From Ulvibacterium sp. (GTDB taxonomy: Bacteria > Bacteroidota > Bacteroidia > Flavobacteriales > Flavobacteriaceae), in NCBI RefSeq assembly GCF_028285715.1, contig NZ_JANQOO010000020.1:124001-188000 (forward strand): a stretch of 64,000 nucleotides of DNA. Direction: 5' to 3'. The translations under genes and the position numbers were made by a program. Position 1 is the stretch's first letter. Each line of letters begins with the position of its first letter. Shown here one piece after another: positions 1 through 9,030 of the stretch. Under the pieces are notes generated by a model. That model was given only the letters and a program-made list of their open reading frames with translations. It was not told the origin of the DNA and did no database searches.

Positions 1-1
1 T

Positions 2-1018
2 ACTATTAAATATGCATTCCTTCCAGATAGATTTATAGATCCTTTTGTAGAAGTAGGTGGTGGTTATACCTGGGTTGACGAAATAGGTGCCGGTACCGCA
101 AATGGTGGTGTAGGTATCAATTTCTGGTTTACCGAAAATTTAGGTCTAACCGTTCAGACTTCATACAAGCACGCATTTGAGGATTATGGGGTAACCCACT
201 GGCAGCACTTGGCCGGTATTTCCGTTAAATTCGGGGGAACCGACACGGATGGTGATGGTATATATGACAAAGACGATGCTTGTCCGGAAGTTGCAGGTCT
301 TGAGGCTTTCAATGGTTGTCCAGATGCTGACGGCGATGGTATAGAAGATAGCAAGGATAGCTGTCCAAACGAAGCTGGATCTAAGGAAATGAACGGATGT
401 CCCGACGCAGATGGCGACGGTATTGCCGATAAAGATGATGCCTGTCCTAACGAAGCTGGTCTTGCAGCCTTGGCAGGATGTCCTGATGCAGATGGTGATG
501 GTGTTGCCGATAAAGATGATGAGTGTCCAAATGAGGCAGGTCCCGCAGAAAACAAAGGATGCCCATGGCCAGACAAAGACGGTGACGGTGTTTTGGATAA
601 GGATGACCAATGTCCTGATGTTGCCGGTACTGTAGCAAACCAAGGTTGCCCTGAAGTAACTGAGGAAGTTCAAAAACAATTGAACGACTACGCAAGGACC
701 ATTTTGTTCGATACAGGTAAAGCTAGCATCAAAGCAGAATCTACTTCTGTGATGGTAGACATCATTCAAATTTTGAACGAGTATCCTACAGCCAAGTTTA
801 CGGTTGAAGGACATACCGATAGCGTTGGTAGTGCTAAACTTAACCAAGGCCTATCCGAGAAAAGAGCACTTTCCGTAAAAGAGTTCTTGGTAGACAAAGG
901 TATAGATGAGTTCAGATTATCGGCCATAGGTTATGGTGAGGAAAAACCAATAGCCACAAACAATACAAGAGCTGGTAGAAAGCAAAACAGAAGGGTAGAG
1001 ATTAACTTGGTAAAGTAA
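2..1018 (+). CDS. OmpA-family outer-membrane protein with TSP3 repeats (5' partial)
   Basis: The reading frame is open from base 2, so the start lies before the window and 338 residues remain. The first ~70 residues alternate in a beta-barrel pattern ([26 protein letters not shown]) and are the end of an OmpA-type barrel. Next come five thrombospondin type 3 calcium-binding repeats of the form DADGDGIxDKDDxCPNEAG (about 236-650). The last ~110 residues are a peptidoglycan-binding OmpA domain ([30 protein letters not shown]). Such proteins anchor the outer membrane to the wall in flavobacteria. A TTG at 209 could be taken as a start, but it lies inside the barrel and is not the real one. An intrinsic terminator follows at 1053. 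Confidence 0.93.
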   Translation, partial: TIKYAFLPDRFIDPFVEVGGGYTWVDEIGAGTANGGVGINFWFTENLGLTVQTSYKHAFEDYGVTHWQHLAGISVKFGGTDTDGDGIYDKDDACPEVAGLEAFNGCPDADGDGIEDSKDSCPNEAGSKEMNGCPDADGDGIADKDDACPNEAGLAALAGCPDADGDGVADKDDECPNEAGPAENKGCPWPDKDGDGVLDKDDQCPDVAGTVANQGCPEVTEEVQKQLNDYARTILFDTGKASIKAESTSVMVDIIQILNEYPTAKFTVEGHTDSVGSAKLNQGLSEKRALSVKEFLVDKGIDEFRLSAIGYGEEKPIATNNTRAGRKQNRRVEINLVK

Positions 1019-1052
1019 ACTCTAACCAATAATACTGGGATAATTTAAGTTT

Positions 1053-1085
1053 AAAGCCCTGACAATTATGTCAGGGCTTTTTATA
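1053..1085 (+). terminator. Rho-independent terminator after the OmpA gene
   Basis: AAAGCCCTGAC and GTCAGGGCTTT form a perfect 11-base-pair stem around a 6-base loop, followed by TTTATATTTTT. It ends the OmpA transcript and lies directly before the nuclease gene, which argues against using the ATG at 1068 as that gene's start. Confidence 0.88.
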
Positions 1086-1094
1086 TTTTTAGCC

Positions 1095-3845
1095 ATGCAA
1101 AGTTTTTTGGAAGAAATCATTCACAAGACATGGCAGAAGTATGATTCCCTCGAGGGTTTGGTTTTTATTCTCCCCAGTATTCGGGCCGGGACTTTTCTAA
1201 AGCACACAATAGCAAAAACAAGTGAAAAACCTATCTTCCTTCCGGAAATCTATAGTATTGAGGGGTTTATTGAAAAAGTTTCCGGGCTCAATTTGGTCAA
1301 GCCCGTACAACAACTCTTTGAACTTTACGGTGCTTACCAAAAAACCTCGTACCCCAATAAAGATGATTTTCTTACCTTTTCAAAGTGGGGGAGGACTTTG
1401 CTCCAAGATATTAACGAAATTGACCGCTATGTAATTGATGCCAAAGAACTTTTTTCCAGCTTATCCAGCATTCAGCAATTAAACCATTGGTCATTGGATA
1501 CGGGAAAAACCCAAATCATGAAGGAGCATCTGAAATTTTGGGATGGGCTACATGAGCTTTACAACCTATTCAACTCAGCTCTATTGGAAAAAGGATTGGG
1601 TCACCAAGGTCTACTATACAGGACGGCCTATTTATGTTTGGATGAATATATTGACGCTATTGGAAGCCAAACTCACATTTTTATAGGTTTTAATGCTTTA
1701 AATACCGCTGAAAGCCAAATCATCCAAAAAATTCTTTCAGCAACAAAATCCGAAATTTATTGGGATTTGGACAGCTATTTTCTAGAAGATTCCATGCATG
1801 ACGCCAGTCATTTCATTAGGTATCATCTTCGTAAATGGCCGTATTTTCAAAAGAATTCTCCAAAAGGCATTGGTTCCAATTACAATTCCAAAAAGAAAAT
1901 TCAAATTATCGGGGCTCCCAAAAATGTGGCACAGGCCAAATACGTAGGACGCATTTTACGGGAATTGCATGAAACCGATTTAAAAGGATTAAAGAATACA
2001 GCTGTTATACTTTCGGATGAAACACTCCTAAATCCCTTGTTGAATTCCATTCCGAAAGAAATCGAGCGCGTAAATATTACCATGGGCTATCCCCTACAAA
2101 AAACATCGGTAGCGTCCCTTTTTTTGCAACTTCTGAACCTCAATATCCGTAAAACCCAAAAAGGTTGGTATTATCAGGATATCTTGGATTTACTTTCCCA
2201 TCCTTATGTTCAAAAAGCGCTGGAACATCATTTAGACGACCCGGCCATTTCCTTACCAGAAGAAATCAAGAAAAAAAACTGGATATATCTAGATTCAGAT
2301 AAAATGGCATCCATATTGGATACGAGAAAAACGATCATTTCCTACTCGTTTTCAGACAAGGCGGCTTCCCCAAAAGGGTTTGTCAAAAGCTGCTTACACA
2401 TTATCGAACTGTTAAAGGACAACTTACAGGATTCCAATGACCTACTATCCCTGGAATACCTCTATCGGTTCTACAATCTTTTTAACCAGATATCGGAGCT
2501 GCTTGCCAAATATGATTTCATAAAGGATTTAAAATCGCTTCAAGGTCTCTATCAGGACCTATTATCCGTTGAGAATTTGGATTTTAAGGGGGAGCCCTTG
2601 GAAGGGCTTCAAGTAATGGGTATGTTGGAAAGTCGGAATTTGGATTTTGAGAACGTAATTATTACTTCCGTCAACGAAGGTATCCTACCTTCGGGAAAAT
2701 CCAACAATTCCTTTATTCCCTTCGATCTTAAACTATATCATGGCCTACCTACCTACAAAGAAAAGGACGCCGTGTATACGTATCATTTTTATCGCTTGCT
2801 CCAGCGGGCAAAGCAAATTTTTATATTATACAATACGGAACCGGATGTCTTGGAAGGTGGGGAGCGAAGTAGATTAATTGCGCAACTTTTAACGGATGAA
2901 CATAAGAAGGGTGATATTCTTAAAAAGACCGCTACACCATTGGTGATAGCCCCTTCAAAGAAGGTGAATGCCATCGAAAAGGATGAAAACCTATTAAATC
3001 TCATAAGGGACCATGCCGGCAGGGGATTCTCACCTACATCATTAAGTAATTACATCAGAAATCCGCTGGACTTTTACAAAAGAAATTTACTCGGCATTGA
3101 TGATAGAGCCGAAGTTGAAGAAACCGTAGCCGTCAACACATTTGGAACGATTATCCATGATACTCTGGAACAAATTTACGCGCCTTGTATTGGCCAATAT
3201 CTTTCCAAGGAATATCTCAGATCCGCATTATTGGATGTAGAAAGTTCCGTAAGGCTCAATTTTGCAAATAGCTATCCGGGCAGTGATATTAACACGGGAA
3301 AGAATCTTATCGCCTTTAATGTAATGGTAAGGTACATTAACAACTTCATAAACCTGGAAATTGAACAACTTAAGCATCATCAAGTTAAAATTGTCGCTTT
3401 GGAAACCAAACTGGAAGCCCAATTGGATATCGTTGAGACAGGCTTTCCTATAGTGCTAAAAGGAAAGATCGATCGTATTGACGAAGTGGATGGCACCACT
3501 CGAATCATTGACTACAAGACCGGAACGGTATCACCATCACAGGTAGAAATAATCAATTGGGACGAGCTGATCGAAGACTATAAATATAGCAAGGCCTTTC
3601 AGTTATTGTGCTATACCTTGTTGTATCAGCAAAAAAAACCGTTAAATTCTTTCCAAGCCGGTATCATTTCCTTTAAAAATCTGGGTGCCGGACTTCTTCA
3701 ATTTGCTGTTAAGGATACAAGGAACAGCAGAAAAAAGGAAAGGGAAATCACGGAAAAAACAATGGAGGCCTTTACGGTCCAATTGAAAAAATTGGTAATG
3801 GAAATCTGCAATCCTGATGTGCCTTTTACAGAAAAAGAAGTTTAG
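1095..3845 (+). CDS. PD-(D/E)XK nuclease family protein, AddB/RecB-like
   Basis: 916 residues. The N-terminal and middle parts have the layout of an inactivated UvrD-type helicase: 'LESRNLDFENVIITSVNEG' near residue 510 is the usual 'outcome of DNA unwinding' segment of AddB-like proteins. The C-terminal ~250 residues form a RecB-type nuclease, with GKIDRID near 793 and the catalytic IIDYKTG with D806 and K808. By family, it pairs with an AddA-type helicase-nuclease to process double-strand breaks; that partner is not in this window. The start is set at the ATG at 1095 (MQSFLEEII), because the upstream in-frame ATG at 1068 lies in the terminator loop. Typical length for Bacteroidota members. 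Confidence 0.85.
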   Translation: MQSFLEEIIHKTWQKYDSLEGLVFILPSIRAGTFLKHTIAKTSEKPIFLPEIYSIEGFIEKVSGLNLVKPVQQLFELYGAYQKTSYPNKDDFLTFSKWGRTLLQDINEIDRYVIDAKELFSSLSSIQQLNHWSLDTGKTQIMKEHLKFWDGLHELYNLFNSALLEKGLGHQGLLYRTAYLCLDEYIDAIGSQTHIFIGFNALNTAESQIIQKILSATKSEIYWDLDSYFLEDSMHDASHFIRYHLRKWPYFQKNSPKGIGSNYNSKKKIQIIGAPKNVAQAKYVGRILRELHETDLKGLKNTAVILSDETLLNPLLNSIPKEIERVNITMGYPLQKTSVASLFLQLLNLNIRKTQKGWYYQDILDLLSHPYVQKALEHHLDDPAISLPEEIKKKNWIYLDSDKMASILDTRKTIISYSFSDKAASPKGFVKSCLHIIELLKDNLQDSNDLLSLEYLYRFYNLFNQISELLAKYDFIKDLKSLQGLYQDLLSVENLDFKGEPLEGLQVMGMLESRNLDFENVIITSVNEGILPSGKSNNSFIPFDLKLYHGLPTYKEKDAVYTYHFYRLLQRAKQIFILYNTEPDVLEGGERSRLIAQLLTDEHKKGDILKKTATPLVIAPSKKVNAIEKDENLLNLIRDHAGRGFSPTSLSNYIRNPLDFYKRNLLGIDDRAEVEETVAVNTFGTIIHDTLEQIYAPCIGQYLSKEYLRSALLDVESSVRLNFANSYPGSDINTGKNLIAFNVMVRYINNFINLEIEQLKHHQVKIVALETKLEAQLDIVETGFPIVLKGKIDRIDEVDGTTRIIDYKTGTVSPSQVEIINWDELIEDYKYSKAFQLLCYTLLYQQKKPLNSFQAGIISFKNLGAGLLQFAVKDTRNSRKKEREITEKTMEAFTVQLKKLVMEICNPDVPFTEKEV

Positions 3846-3847
3846 CG

Positions 3848-4558
3848 CTACTTTTTATCCGGTCTACTAGGTCTTACCTCAACCTTGCTGGGCAAAGTCC
3901 TTGGGTGCATTTTAAGCAAGTCAAGAACCAGTTCTCCTATATCTTCGGGTTGTATTTTCCAGGCATCCTTTTGATCGGGTTCATTACCGTTAAAATGAGT
4001 TGCCACGGATCCGGGCATAATAGTAGACACCTTGATATCATACTTCCGTAAATCCAACATAGCGGCCTGGGTAAAACCGACCACCCCAAACTTGGTGGCG
4101 TTGTAGCCTGCACCTGAAGCAAAAAAATTGGTGCCAGCCAGACTAGCAAGTGTCATATAATACCCTTTCGTCGCCTTCAAGGCTTCTACAGATGCCTTCA
4201 AGGTGTGGAAGACCCCATTTAGGTTGGTATTTATCATCTGATGCCATTGTTCTTCGGACATTTCATCCACAGGAGCAAAATGACCTACTCCAGCGTTCGC
4301 CAGAACAACATCCAAGTGCCCCCAACGATTCAAAATACTACGTATGGCGGCTTCTTCGTTACCATGTTTGGTTACATCGGACTGTAGGGCCAAGACATTT
4401 TCCTCGCTGCCCAAACCTTGGGCTGCCTTTTGAACGGTTTCCAAGGTTCTACCGCTAATGGCAACTTTTAAACCTGCCGCTATCAACCTTTCGGCCACTC
4501 CGTATCCTATTCCTTTTGACCCTCCGGTTATATAGGCCACTTTATTTTTTAAGTCCAT
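3848..4558 (-). CDS. SDR-family NAD(P)-dependent oxidoreductase
   Basis: 236 residues, the classical short-chain dehydrogenase length. Visible motifs are the Rossmann cofactor loop TGGSKGIG (11-18), D61-V62 after the third strand, NAG (88-90), the catalytic serine S139 and YNATK with Y152 and K156. The end (PRTLPSKVEVRPSRP) is typical of the 'SDR family' proteins next to housekeeping genes in flavobacteria. The lack of an acidic residue at the end of the second strand (SGRTLE) suggests NADP(H) preference. The substrate cannot be told from sequence. It is convergent with the AddB-like gene, with only 2 bases between the stops. Confidence 0.88.
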   Translation of the reverse strand: MDLKNKVAYITGGSKGIGYGVAERLIAAGLKVAISGRTLETVQKAAQGLGSEENVLALQSDVTKHGNEEAAIRSILNRWGHLDVVLANAGVGHFAPVDEMSEEQWHQMINTNLNGVFHTLKASVEALKATKGYYMTLASLAGTNFFASGAGYNATKFGVVGFTQAAMLDLRKYDIKVSTIMPGSVATHFNGNEPDQKDAWKIQPEDIGELVLDLLKMHPRTLPSKVEVRPSRPDKK

Positions 4559-4624
4559 TATTTAATTTTCTCAAAAAATACTATACCGCAAATTAAATTT
4601 AAAAGAGAAAGCGTTATTGTTTTC

Positions 4625-4658
4625 TTAAAAAAACAAACCACCGCCTTCGCGGTGGTTT
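4625..4658 (-). terminator. Rho-independent terminator after the tRNA-like relic
   Basis: Read on the minus strand, AAACCACCGC and GCGGTGGTTT form a perfect 10-base-pair stem (4635-4658) closed by a 4-base GAAG loop, followed by GTTTGTTTTTTT. It has the same design as the terminator after the intact tRNA-Ala at 4983, with different stem bases. Confidence 0.85.
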
Positions 4659-4724
4659 TGGTGAAGAATACCGGAGTCGAACCGGTGACCTTCCCGAAAC
4701 ATCTCGGGACGCTCTATCCGGCTT
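4659..4724 (-). pseudogene. tRNA-like relic: degenerate copy of the tRNA-Ala 3' half
   Basis: Bases 4659-4691 repeat bases 5015-5047, the T-arm, acceptor strand and CCA end of tRNA-Ala, with one mismatch in 33 (AAGAAT for GAGAAT). Upstream on the minus strand, GATAGAGCG still matches the D-arm side of the tRNA (GCTAGAGCG). An anticodon-arm-like hairpin, TCCCG...CGGGA, has an 8-base loop instead of 7. The 5' acceptor strand that should pair with ATTCTTC is missing, so it cannot fold into a full tRNA. It directly follows the GIY-YIG gene and has its own terminator. The copy is either a tRNA remnant or the target-site half of a tRNA-associated mobile cassette. Confidence 0.7.
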
Positions 4725-4736
4725 GATTTTCGGAAA

Positions 4737-4973
4737 TCAGCCATTAGATATACTTTCTGCTTTTTTCCTTTTGATGGCCCATTCCAGTTCAGCTGCTTCA
4801 CCCCTTGTTTCAAAACCCTTGCTGTATTTCACCCGCCAATCCTTTGTTCTTTTTGTGTAGGAAGCACCATTGCCCTGGTTGTGCCGGCGAAGTCTTTCCT
4901 CCATATCCTGGCAATGGCCGATATAATATCTGTCCAGGGACGGACTATAGATAATGTAGGCATAGTATTCCAT
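4737..4973 (-). CDS. GIY-YIG nuclease family protein (UPF0213-like)
   Basis: 78 residues. The GIY-YIG core is visible at the N-terminus: YAYIIYSPSLDRYYIGHC, followed by the arginine-rich helix DMEERLRRHNQG and the conserved glutamate segment (AAELEWAIKRKK). Such stand-alone proteins are single-domain endonuclease folds of mostly unknown role. The start is placed at MEYYAYIIY. The frame remains open upstream through the tRNA-Ala gene (a longer start exists at 5063), but that extension only translates tRNA sequence. The gene lies between the tRNA-Ala terminator and a tRNA-like relic, as if it travels with the tRNA 3' end. The stop overlaps the beginning of the relic region. Confidence 0.82.
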   Translation of the reverse strand: MEYYAYIIYSPSLDRYYIGHCQDMEERLRRHNQGNGASYTKRTKDWRVKYSKGFETRGEAAELEWAIKRKKAESISNG

Positions 4974-4982
4974 ATCCCTTGA

Positions 4983-5014
4983 AAACAAAAAAAGCACCGA
5001 ACACTTCGGTGCTT
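4983..5014 (-). terminator. Rho-independent terminator after tRNA-Ala
   Basis: On the minus strand AAGCACCGA and TCGGTGCTT (4992-5014) pair perfectly over a 5-base loop and are followed by TTTTTGTTTTC. The stem starts directly after the encoded CCA end of the tRNA. Confidence 0.85.
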
Positions 5015-5094
<80 letters not shown>

Positions 5095-5105
5095 AAATTA
5101 GGCAG

Positions 5106-5135
5106 CAAAGGAACTACTTTTTAAGAAAGTATCAA
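5106..5135 (-). promoter_or_regulatory. Probable promoter of tRNA-Ala
   Basis: On the minus strand TTG (5133-5135) is followed after 19 bases by TTCCTTTG (5106-5113), one base from the Bacteroidota -7 consensus TAnnTTTG. The predicted transcription start lies about 10 bases before the tRNA 5' end. Confidence 0.5.
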
Positions 5136-5143
5136 AATGCAAA

Positions 5144-5941
5144 TCAATCTTTCTTAACGCTTAGAACCAATACTGGGATAGGAACTGAAAATTCAGATTT
5201 CAATATGGTATTCTTCTCCCATAGTTTCTTAAAGAAGCCTCGCTTTCTTCTAAAAACGCATAGCAAATCAGGTTTTATGGATTGAAAATGCTCCAGTACG
5301 CCATGATATGTGGTTGCATTTTCCGTAATGGTCAAATTGGAGCAAATGTCCATCAAAGCCGTGTTTACCTGTAAGTCTTCATCCGAATATCCCGGAGTCT
5401 TCACCAGTAACAAATTTACCTTAGCCCTGTGTCTCTTCTTTATGGCGATAAGCGGATCTAAAATACGGTTTCTTTTCAGAACCCCGGATTTAAATGCAGT
5501 CAATATATTTTTAAAGGCCTTGTATTGGGTTCCTTTGGGAATAATCAAAGTGGGTATATCAGTTCTTTTAATTATTCGCCCAGAAACGTTTCCTAAATAT
5601 AATTCTTCCTTAATATCCGAACTGCGGGGTGCAATAATAATAAAGTCTATCCCCAATTCAGCGTCGATTTCCTTGATGCCATCAATGATATCGCCGTTAT
5701 AGGTCACTATCTTTATGGAAATTCCCTTGGCATCTACCTTTGCCACTACTTCCTTTAGACGTTCCTTGCCGCTTTCGGCCAACTTTTCCTTAACATTTCC
5801 TAAATTGCCCGTTTTGGTCGTTGCGCTAAACGCCTCCATAACGCAAATATCGAAAGAAAACTTTACGGCAAAATCCACTGCATATTGCAATGTTTCATGA
5901 GAATCAGGAGAGGTACCAATGGGTACCAGAATTTTGTCCAT
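5144..5941 (-). CDS. Universal stress protein, tandem UspA-domain
   Basis: 265 residues, two Usp folds. The first starts MDKILVPIGTSPDSHETLQYAVDFA, the usual strand-loop-helix of UspA, and contains IDFIIIAPRSSDIKEELYLGNVSGRIIKR, close to the nucleotide-binding G-x2-G-x9-GS/T pattern but altered. The second half (about 145-265) is more degenerate (IKPDLLCVFRRKRGFFKK, FSVPIPVLVLS). Two-domain Usp proteins of this size are very common in flavobacteria, and their ligands are mostly unknown. It is divergent from the GNAT gene, with about 50 bases between the two starts as called here. Confidence 0.88.
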   Translation of the reverse strand: MDKILVPIGTSPDSHETLQYAVDFAVKFSFDICVMEAFSATTKTGNLGNVKEKLAESGKERLKEVVAKVDAKGISIKIVTYNGDIIDGIKEIDAELGIDFIIIAPRSSDIKEELYLGNVSGRIIKRTDIPTLIIPKGTQYKAFKNILTAFKSGVLKRNRILDPLIAIKKRHRAKVNLLLVKTPGYSDEDLQVNTALMDICSNLTITENATTYHGVLEHFQSIKPDLLCVFRRKRGFFKKLWEKNTILKSEFSVPIPVLVLSVKKD

Positions 5942-5991
5942 GTTCCTACTATTATGATTATTCCTCTAAATTTACAACAAATAAAGTAACT

Positions 5992-6492
5992 GTGATAAAA
6001 CGTGCAAAAATAGAGGAAATACCTGAAATCCTCGCAATAACCAAAGCCTGCGCCGCTCATATGATCAAGAAGGGAATCTTCCAATGGAACGAGCACTATC
6101 CCTCACAAAATGCTTTTGAAAAGGATATTGAAAGAGAGGAGCTCTATATACTGGAATCTGACAATTCCATACTGGGTACTGTGGTAATCTCTACCTTCAT
6201 GGACGAAGAATATCTACCCATAACATGGTTGACCCCTAGTGGGAACAATGTCTATATCCATAGACTATCCGTACATCCACGATACCAGGGAAAGGGGTAT
6301 GCACAACAACTAATGGATTTTGCCGAAAAACATGCCAAGGAAAATGGGTTTATCTCCGTACGCCTTGATACATTTAGCCAAAATACACGCAATCAAAAAT
6401 TCTACGAAACAAGAGGCTATCAGAAATTAGGAGATATTTACTTTCCCAAACAAAGTAAGTATCCTTTTCATTGTTATGAACTTCTTCTATAA
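5992..6492 (+). CDS. GNAT-family N-acetyltransferase
   Basis: 166 residues from a GTG start (VIKRAKIEEIPEIL). An upstream in-frame ATG at 5890 is open but lies antisense within the start of the stress-protein gene, and the GNAT fold begins at IKRA, so GTG 5992 is preferred. Acetyl-CoA binding motif A is HRLSVHPRYQGKGYAQQLM (90-108, Q/R-x2-G-x-G/A as QGKGYA), and motif B is NQKFYETRGY (134-143). The acceptor substrate is not predictable. The gene is 14 bases before the MATE transporter and may be co-transcribed with it. Confidence 0.83.
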   Translation: MIKRAKIEEIPEILAITKACAAHMIKKGIFQWNEHYPSQNAFEKDIEREELYILESDNSILGTVVISTFMDEEYLPITWLTPSGNNVYIHRLSVHPRYQGKGYAQQLMDFAEKHAKENGFISVRLDTFSQNTRNQKFYETRGYQKLGDIYFPKQSKYPFHCYELLL

Positions 6493-6506
6493 CTTCGAAA
6501 CCTATC

Positions 6507-7841
6507 TTGAAAACCACCATTAGCTTTAAGACCATTAACAAACTGGCAATCCCAGCAACCATCGCCGGAATTGCAGAGCCCATTTTATCGATTACAGATA
6601 CTGCCATTGTCGGGAACATCCCCGTAGACGGACTGGAATCTCTGGCCGCGGCTGGAATAGTAGGCTCGTTTCTTTCTATGCTGATTTGGGTACTGGGACA
6701 GACCCGTAGCGCAATTTCGGCCCTTATTGCCCAATATCTGGGAGCAGAACGATTGGACGAGATAAAAACATTGCCAGCACAGGTCATTTACTTGAACATT
6801 GCGCTTAGTATCCTTATTTTGTTATCAACAGTTTTTTTCGTCGATGATATTTTTCGTTTAATGAACGCTTCGGGGAAGATACTGCAGTACTGCATCTCCT
6901 ACTACTCCATTCGGGTATGGGGATTTCCTTTAACGCTCTTCGTCTTTGCGGTAATTGGCATTTTCACGGGGCTGCAAAACACCTTCTGGCCCATGCTTAT
7001 TGCTATAACAGGGGCAATGCTCAATATTGTTCTTGATTTTATCCTGGTCTTTGGTGTAGACGGTATCTTGGAACCTCTTTATTTGGAAGGAGCAGCATGG
7101 GCCAGCCTTATCGCCCAAAGTATAATGGCCCTAATGGCATTTGTTCTCCTGCTAATGAAGACCGATATTCGATTAAGGCTTCAATTCCCGGTACATCAGG
7201 AACTGCGAAGGATCATTGGAATGAGCCTTAACCTTTTTGTTCGGGCAATAGCCCTTAATGTTGCCCTAATTTTGGCGGTACGTGAGGCCACCGATTTGGG
7301 TGACAAATATATTGGGGCTCATACCATAGCAATCAATCTTTGGCTGTTTTCCGCCTTTTTTATCGATGGGTACGCAGCAGCAGGAAACATTATGGGAGGA
7401 CGACTTTTAGGAGCAAAGGATTATCACGGCTTGTGGCGATTGACCAAAAAAATAACGCAATACGGCCTAATGGTTTCTTTAATTTTGGTCTTGATCGGTT
7501 GTCTTTTTTATAAGCCTTTGGGCGATATTTTTTCCAATGATACGGTCGTCCTAGAGACTTTTTATAGCATCTTTTTTATCTTGATCATCGGATTACCGAT
7601 AAATTCTACAGCGTTTGTATTGGATGGCCTTTTTAAAGGTCTAGGCGAAATGGAGTATTTAAGAAATGTGTTGTTGTACGCTACCTTTTTAGGCTTTATT
7701 CCTATGCTCTATTTTGGCAAATATTTAGGTTGGGGGTTGTACGGTATTTGGATTGCCCTTACCGTTTGGATGATTATTCGCGGAGGGGCCCTTATTATCA
7801 AGTTTCGGCAAAAGTTTCGGCCCCTGACCCAAAACGACTAA
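6507..7841 (+). CDS. MATE-family efflux transporter
   Basis: 444 residues with about 12 hydrophobic segments. The N-terminus (INKLAIPATIAGIAEPILSITDTAIVGN) is the MATE signature helix, and the internal repeat begins around residue 235 (IGMSLNLFVRAIALNVALIL). MATE proteins export cationic drugs or metabolites against a sodium or proton gradient. It most resembles the DinF-like branch common in flavobacteria. The start is TTG (MKTTISFKTINK), directly after the GNAT stop; no ATG is available before the first helix. The crotonase-family gene follows 21 bases later on the same strand. Confidence 0.88.
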   Translation: MKTTISFKTINKLAIPATIAGIAEPILSITDTAIVGNIPVDGLESLAAAGIVGSFLSMLIWVLGQTRSAISALIAQYLGAERLDEIKTLPAQVIYLNIALSILILLSTVFFVDDIFRLMNASGKILQYCISYYSIRVWGFPLTLFVFAVIGIFTGLQNTFWPMLIAITGAMLNIVLDFILVFGVDGILEPLYLEGAAWASLIAQSIMALMAFVLLLMKTDIRLRLQFPVHQELRRIIGMSLNLFVRAIALNVALILAVREATDLGDKYIGAHTIAINLWLFSAFFIDGYAAAGNIMGGRLLGAKDYHGLWRLTKKITQYGLMVSLILVLIGCLFYKPLGDIFSNDTVVLETFYSIFFILIIGLPINSTAFVLDGLFKGLGEMEYLRNVLLYATFLGFIPMLYFGKYLGWGLYGIWIALTVWMIIRGGALIIKFRQKFRPLTQND

Positions 7842-7862
7842 TTTTGGGTAAAATCAAGAAAT

Positions 7863-8630
7863 ATGGGCACAAAAAGGGAAAACGGGAGTCTATATACCAA
7901 AATAGATGGTAAGGTAGCCATCGTGGAATTTGGGCATCCTGCCGGAAATTCCTTTGTGGCCGAGCTTTTGGACCGGCTAGCCGATGCGTTTCATACCCTT
8001 TCCGAAAATCAAAATATCGCTATCATTGTATTAAAATCGGAAGGTGACAGGGTCTTTTGTGGAGGAGCTTCCTTTAACGAATTGACCGCTATCACAACCT
8101 TAGAGGAGGGAAAACTTTTTTTTAGCGGTTTTGCCCATGTCATCAACGCCATGCGTAGCTGTAAAAAGCCAATTATCGGTCGTGTACAAGGCAAGATCGT
8201 AGGTGGAGGTGTAGGCCTTGCAGCCGCGTGTGATTATGTTTTTGCTTCGGTAAATGCATCCATACGACTTTCTGAAATCTCCATCGGTATTGCGCCTCTA
8301 GTCATTGGCCCGGCACTGGAGCGAAAGATGGGAAAGGCCGCAATTTCAGAACTGTCCTTTTCCCCTACCGAATGGAAAAATGCCTACTGGGCCAACGAAA
8401 AAGGACTTTTCTCCAAAGTCTTTGATACCATTGGGGAAATGGACAAGGAACTGGAGTTTTTTACAAGTGAACTTGCCAGGTATAATCCAAAAGCCCTTCA
8501 GGATTGGAAAAAAGTACTCTGGGAAGGCACCTCACACTGGGATACATTATTATTGGAGCGGGCAGCCATAACCGGAAAATTAGTCCTCTCCGAATTTACT
8601 AAAAACGCTTTATCAAAATTCAAAAAATGA
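7863..8630 (+). CDS. Enoyl-CoA hydratase/isomerase (crotonase) family protein
   Basis: 255 residues. The crotonase fold shows in VFCGGASFNEL (oxyanion-hole Gly) and in VQGKIVGGGVGLAAACDYVFA. In canonical enoyl-CoA hydratases the position after GGG-x carries the first catalytic glutamate; here the segment is GGGVG, so that glutamate is replaced. The second acidic residue remains (RLSEISIGIAP). Similar flavobacterial proteins are labelled methylglutaconyl-CoA hydratase or simply enoyl-CoA hydratase/isomerase. It probably acts on a short branched or unsaturated acyl-CoA, but the exact reaction is open. No other fatty-acid or leucine catabolic gene is adjacent. Confidence 0.8.
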   Translation: MGTKRENGSLYTKIDGKVAIVEFGHPAGNSFVAELLDRLADAFHTLSENQNIAIIVLKSEGDRVFCGGASFNELTAITTLEEGKLFFSGFAHVINAMRSCKKPIIGRVQGKIVGGGVGLAAACDYVFASVNASIRLSEISIGIAPLVIGPALERKMGKAAISELSFSPTEWKNAYWANEKGLFSKVFDTIGEMDKELEFFTSELARYNPKALQDWKKVLWEGTSHWDTLLLERAAITGKLVLSEFTKNALSKFKK

Positions 8631-8633
8631 GCG

Positions 8634-8780
8634 GTGGACAATTCCATTGGGAATGTCATACATGCAATGGCAAAGACCGAGCCGATGCTTAAATCCGATG
8701 ACTTCAAAAAACATCTAAGGAAAGGTAGTCGATTAAACCGTACCGTACAATTGAAGGAATTAAATTCCAATAATACCTGA
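8634..8780 (+). CDS. Possible small ORF, unknown
   Basis: A 48-residue frame from a GTG start (VDNSIGNVIHAM...LKELNSNNT) lies 3 bases after the crotonase stop. It is hydrophilic, with basic residues in the middle (KKHLRKGSRLNR). No family was recognised. It may only be downstream untranslated sequence. Confidence 0.2.
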   Translation: MDNSIGNVIHAMAKTEPMLKSDDFKKHLRKGSRLNRTVQLKELNSNNT

Positions 8781-8812
8781 AGGAACGCGTTTCCTTATTT
8801 AAAATACTTCCT

Positions 8813-8926
8813 ATGAATCTCTTTAATTTTCTGAATAGTGATTTGATTTTTCCTATACTGGCACTTTTTGTGGTAATCCTTTATTTTATTAATCGGATAA
8901 GAATGCGGAGAAAGTATAAGCGCTAG
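8813..8926 (+). CDS. Small single-pass membrane protein, unknown
   Basis: 37 residues starting MNLFNFLNSDLIF, with one hydrophobic stretch (LIFPILALFVVILYFI, about 10-25) followed by a strongly basic tail (NRIRMRRKYKR). Under the positive-inside rule this gives a periplasmic N-terminus and a cytoplasmic tail. Its shape and short length fit a real small membrane protein; no family name was recognised. Confidence 0.45.
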   Translation: MNLFNFLNSDLIFPILALFVVILYFINRIRMRRKYKR

Positions 8927-9030
8927 CATTGCCCATTAGAAACGGCGTCATTTACGGGGTAAACTAAAAAATTTTCTCTCCGGATAGCGCAACTTTTTTC
9001 AAAATGCCTATCTATGCTATAAAAGATGCT

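Noticed and set aside
161-847. 228-codon open frame antisense to the OmpA gene
   Set aside because: Arises from the repetitive TSP3 codons on the other strand; the sense strand encodes clear domains.
4625-4813. 62-residue minus-strand ORF (MKQGVKQLNWNGPS...)
   Set aside because: Runs through the end of the GIY-YIG gene and the tRNA-like relic in another frame; not protein-like.
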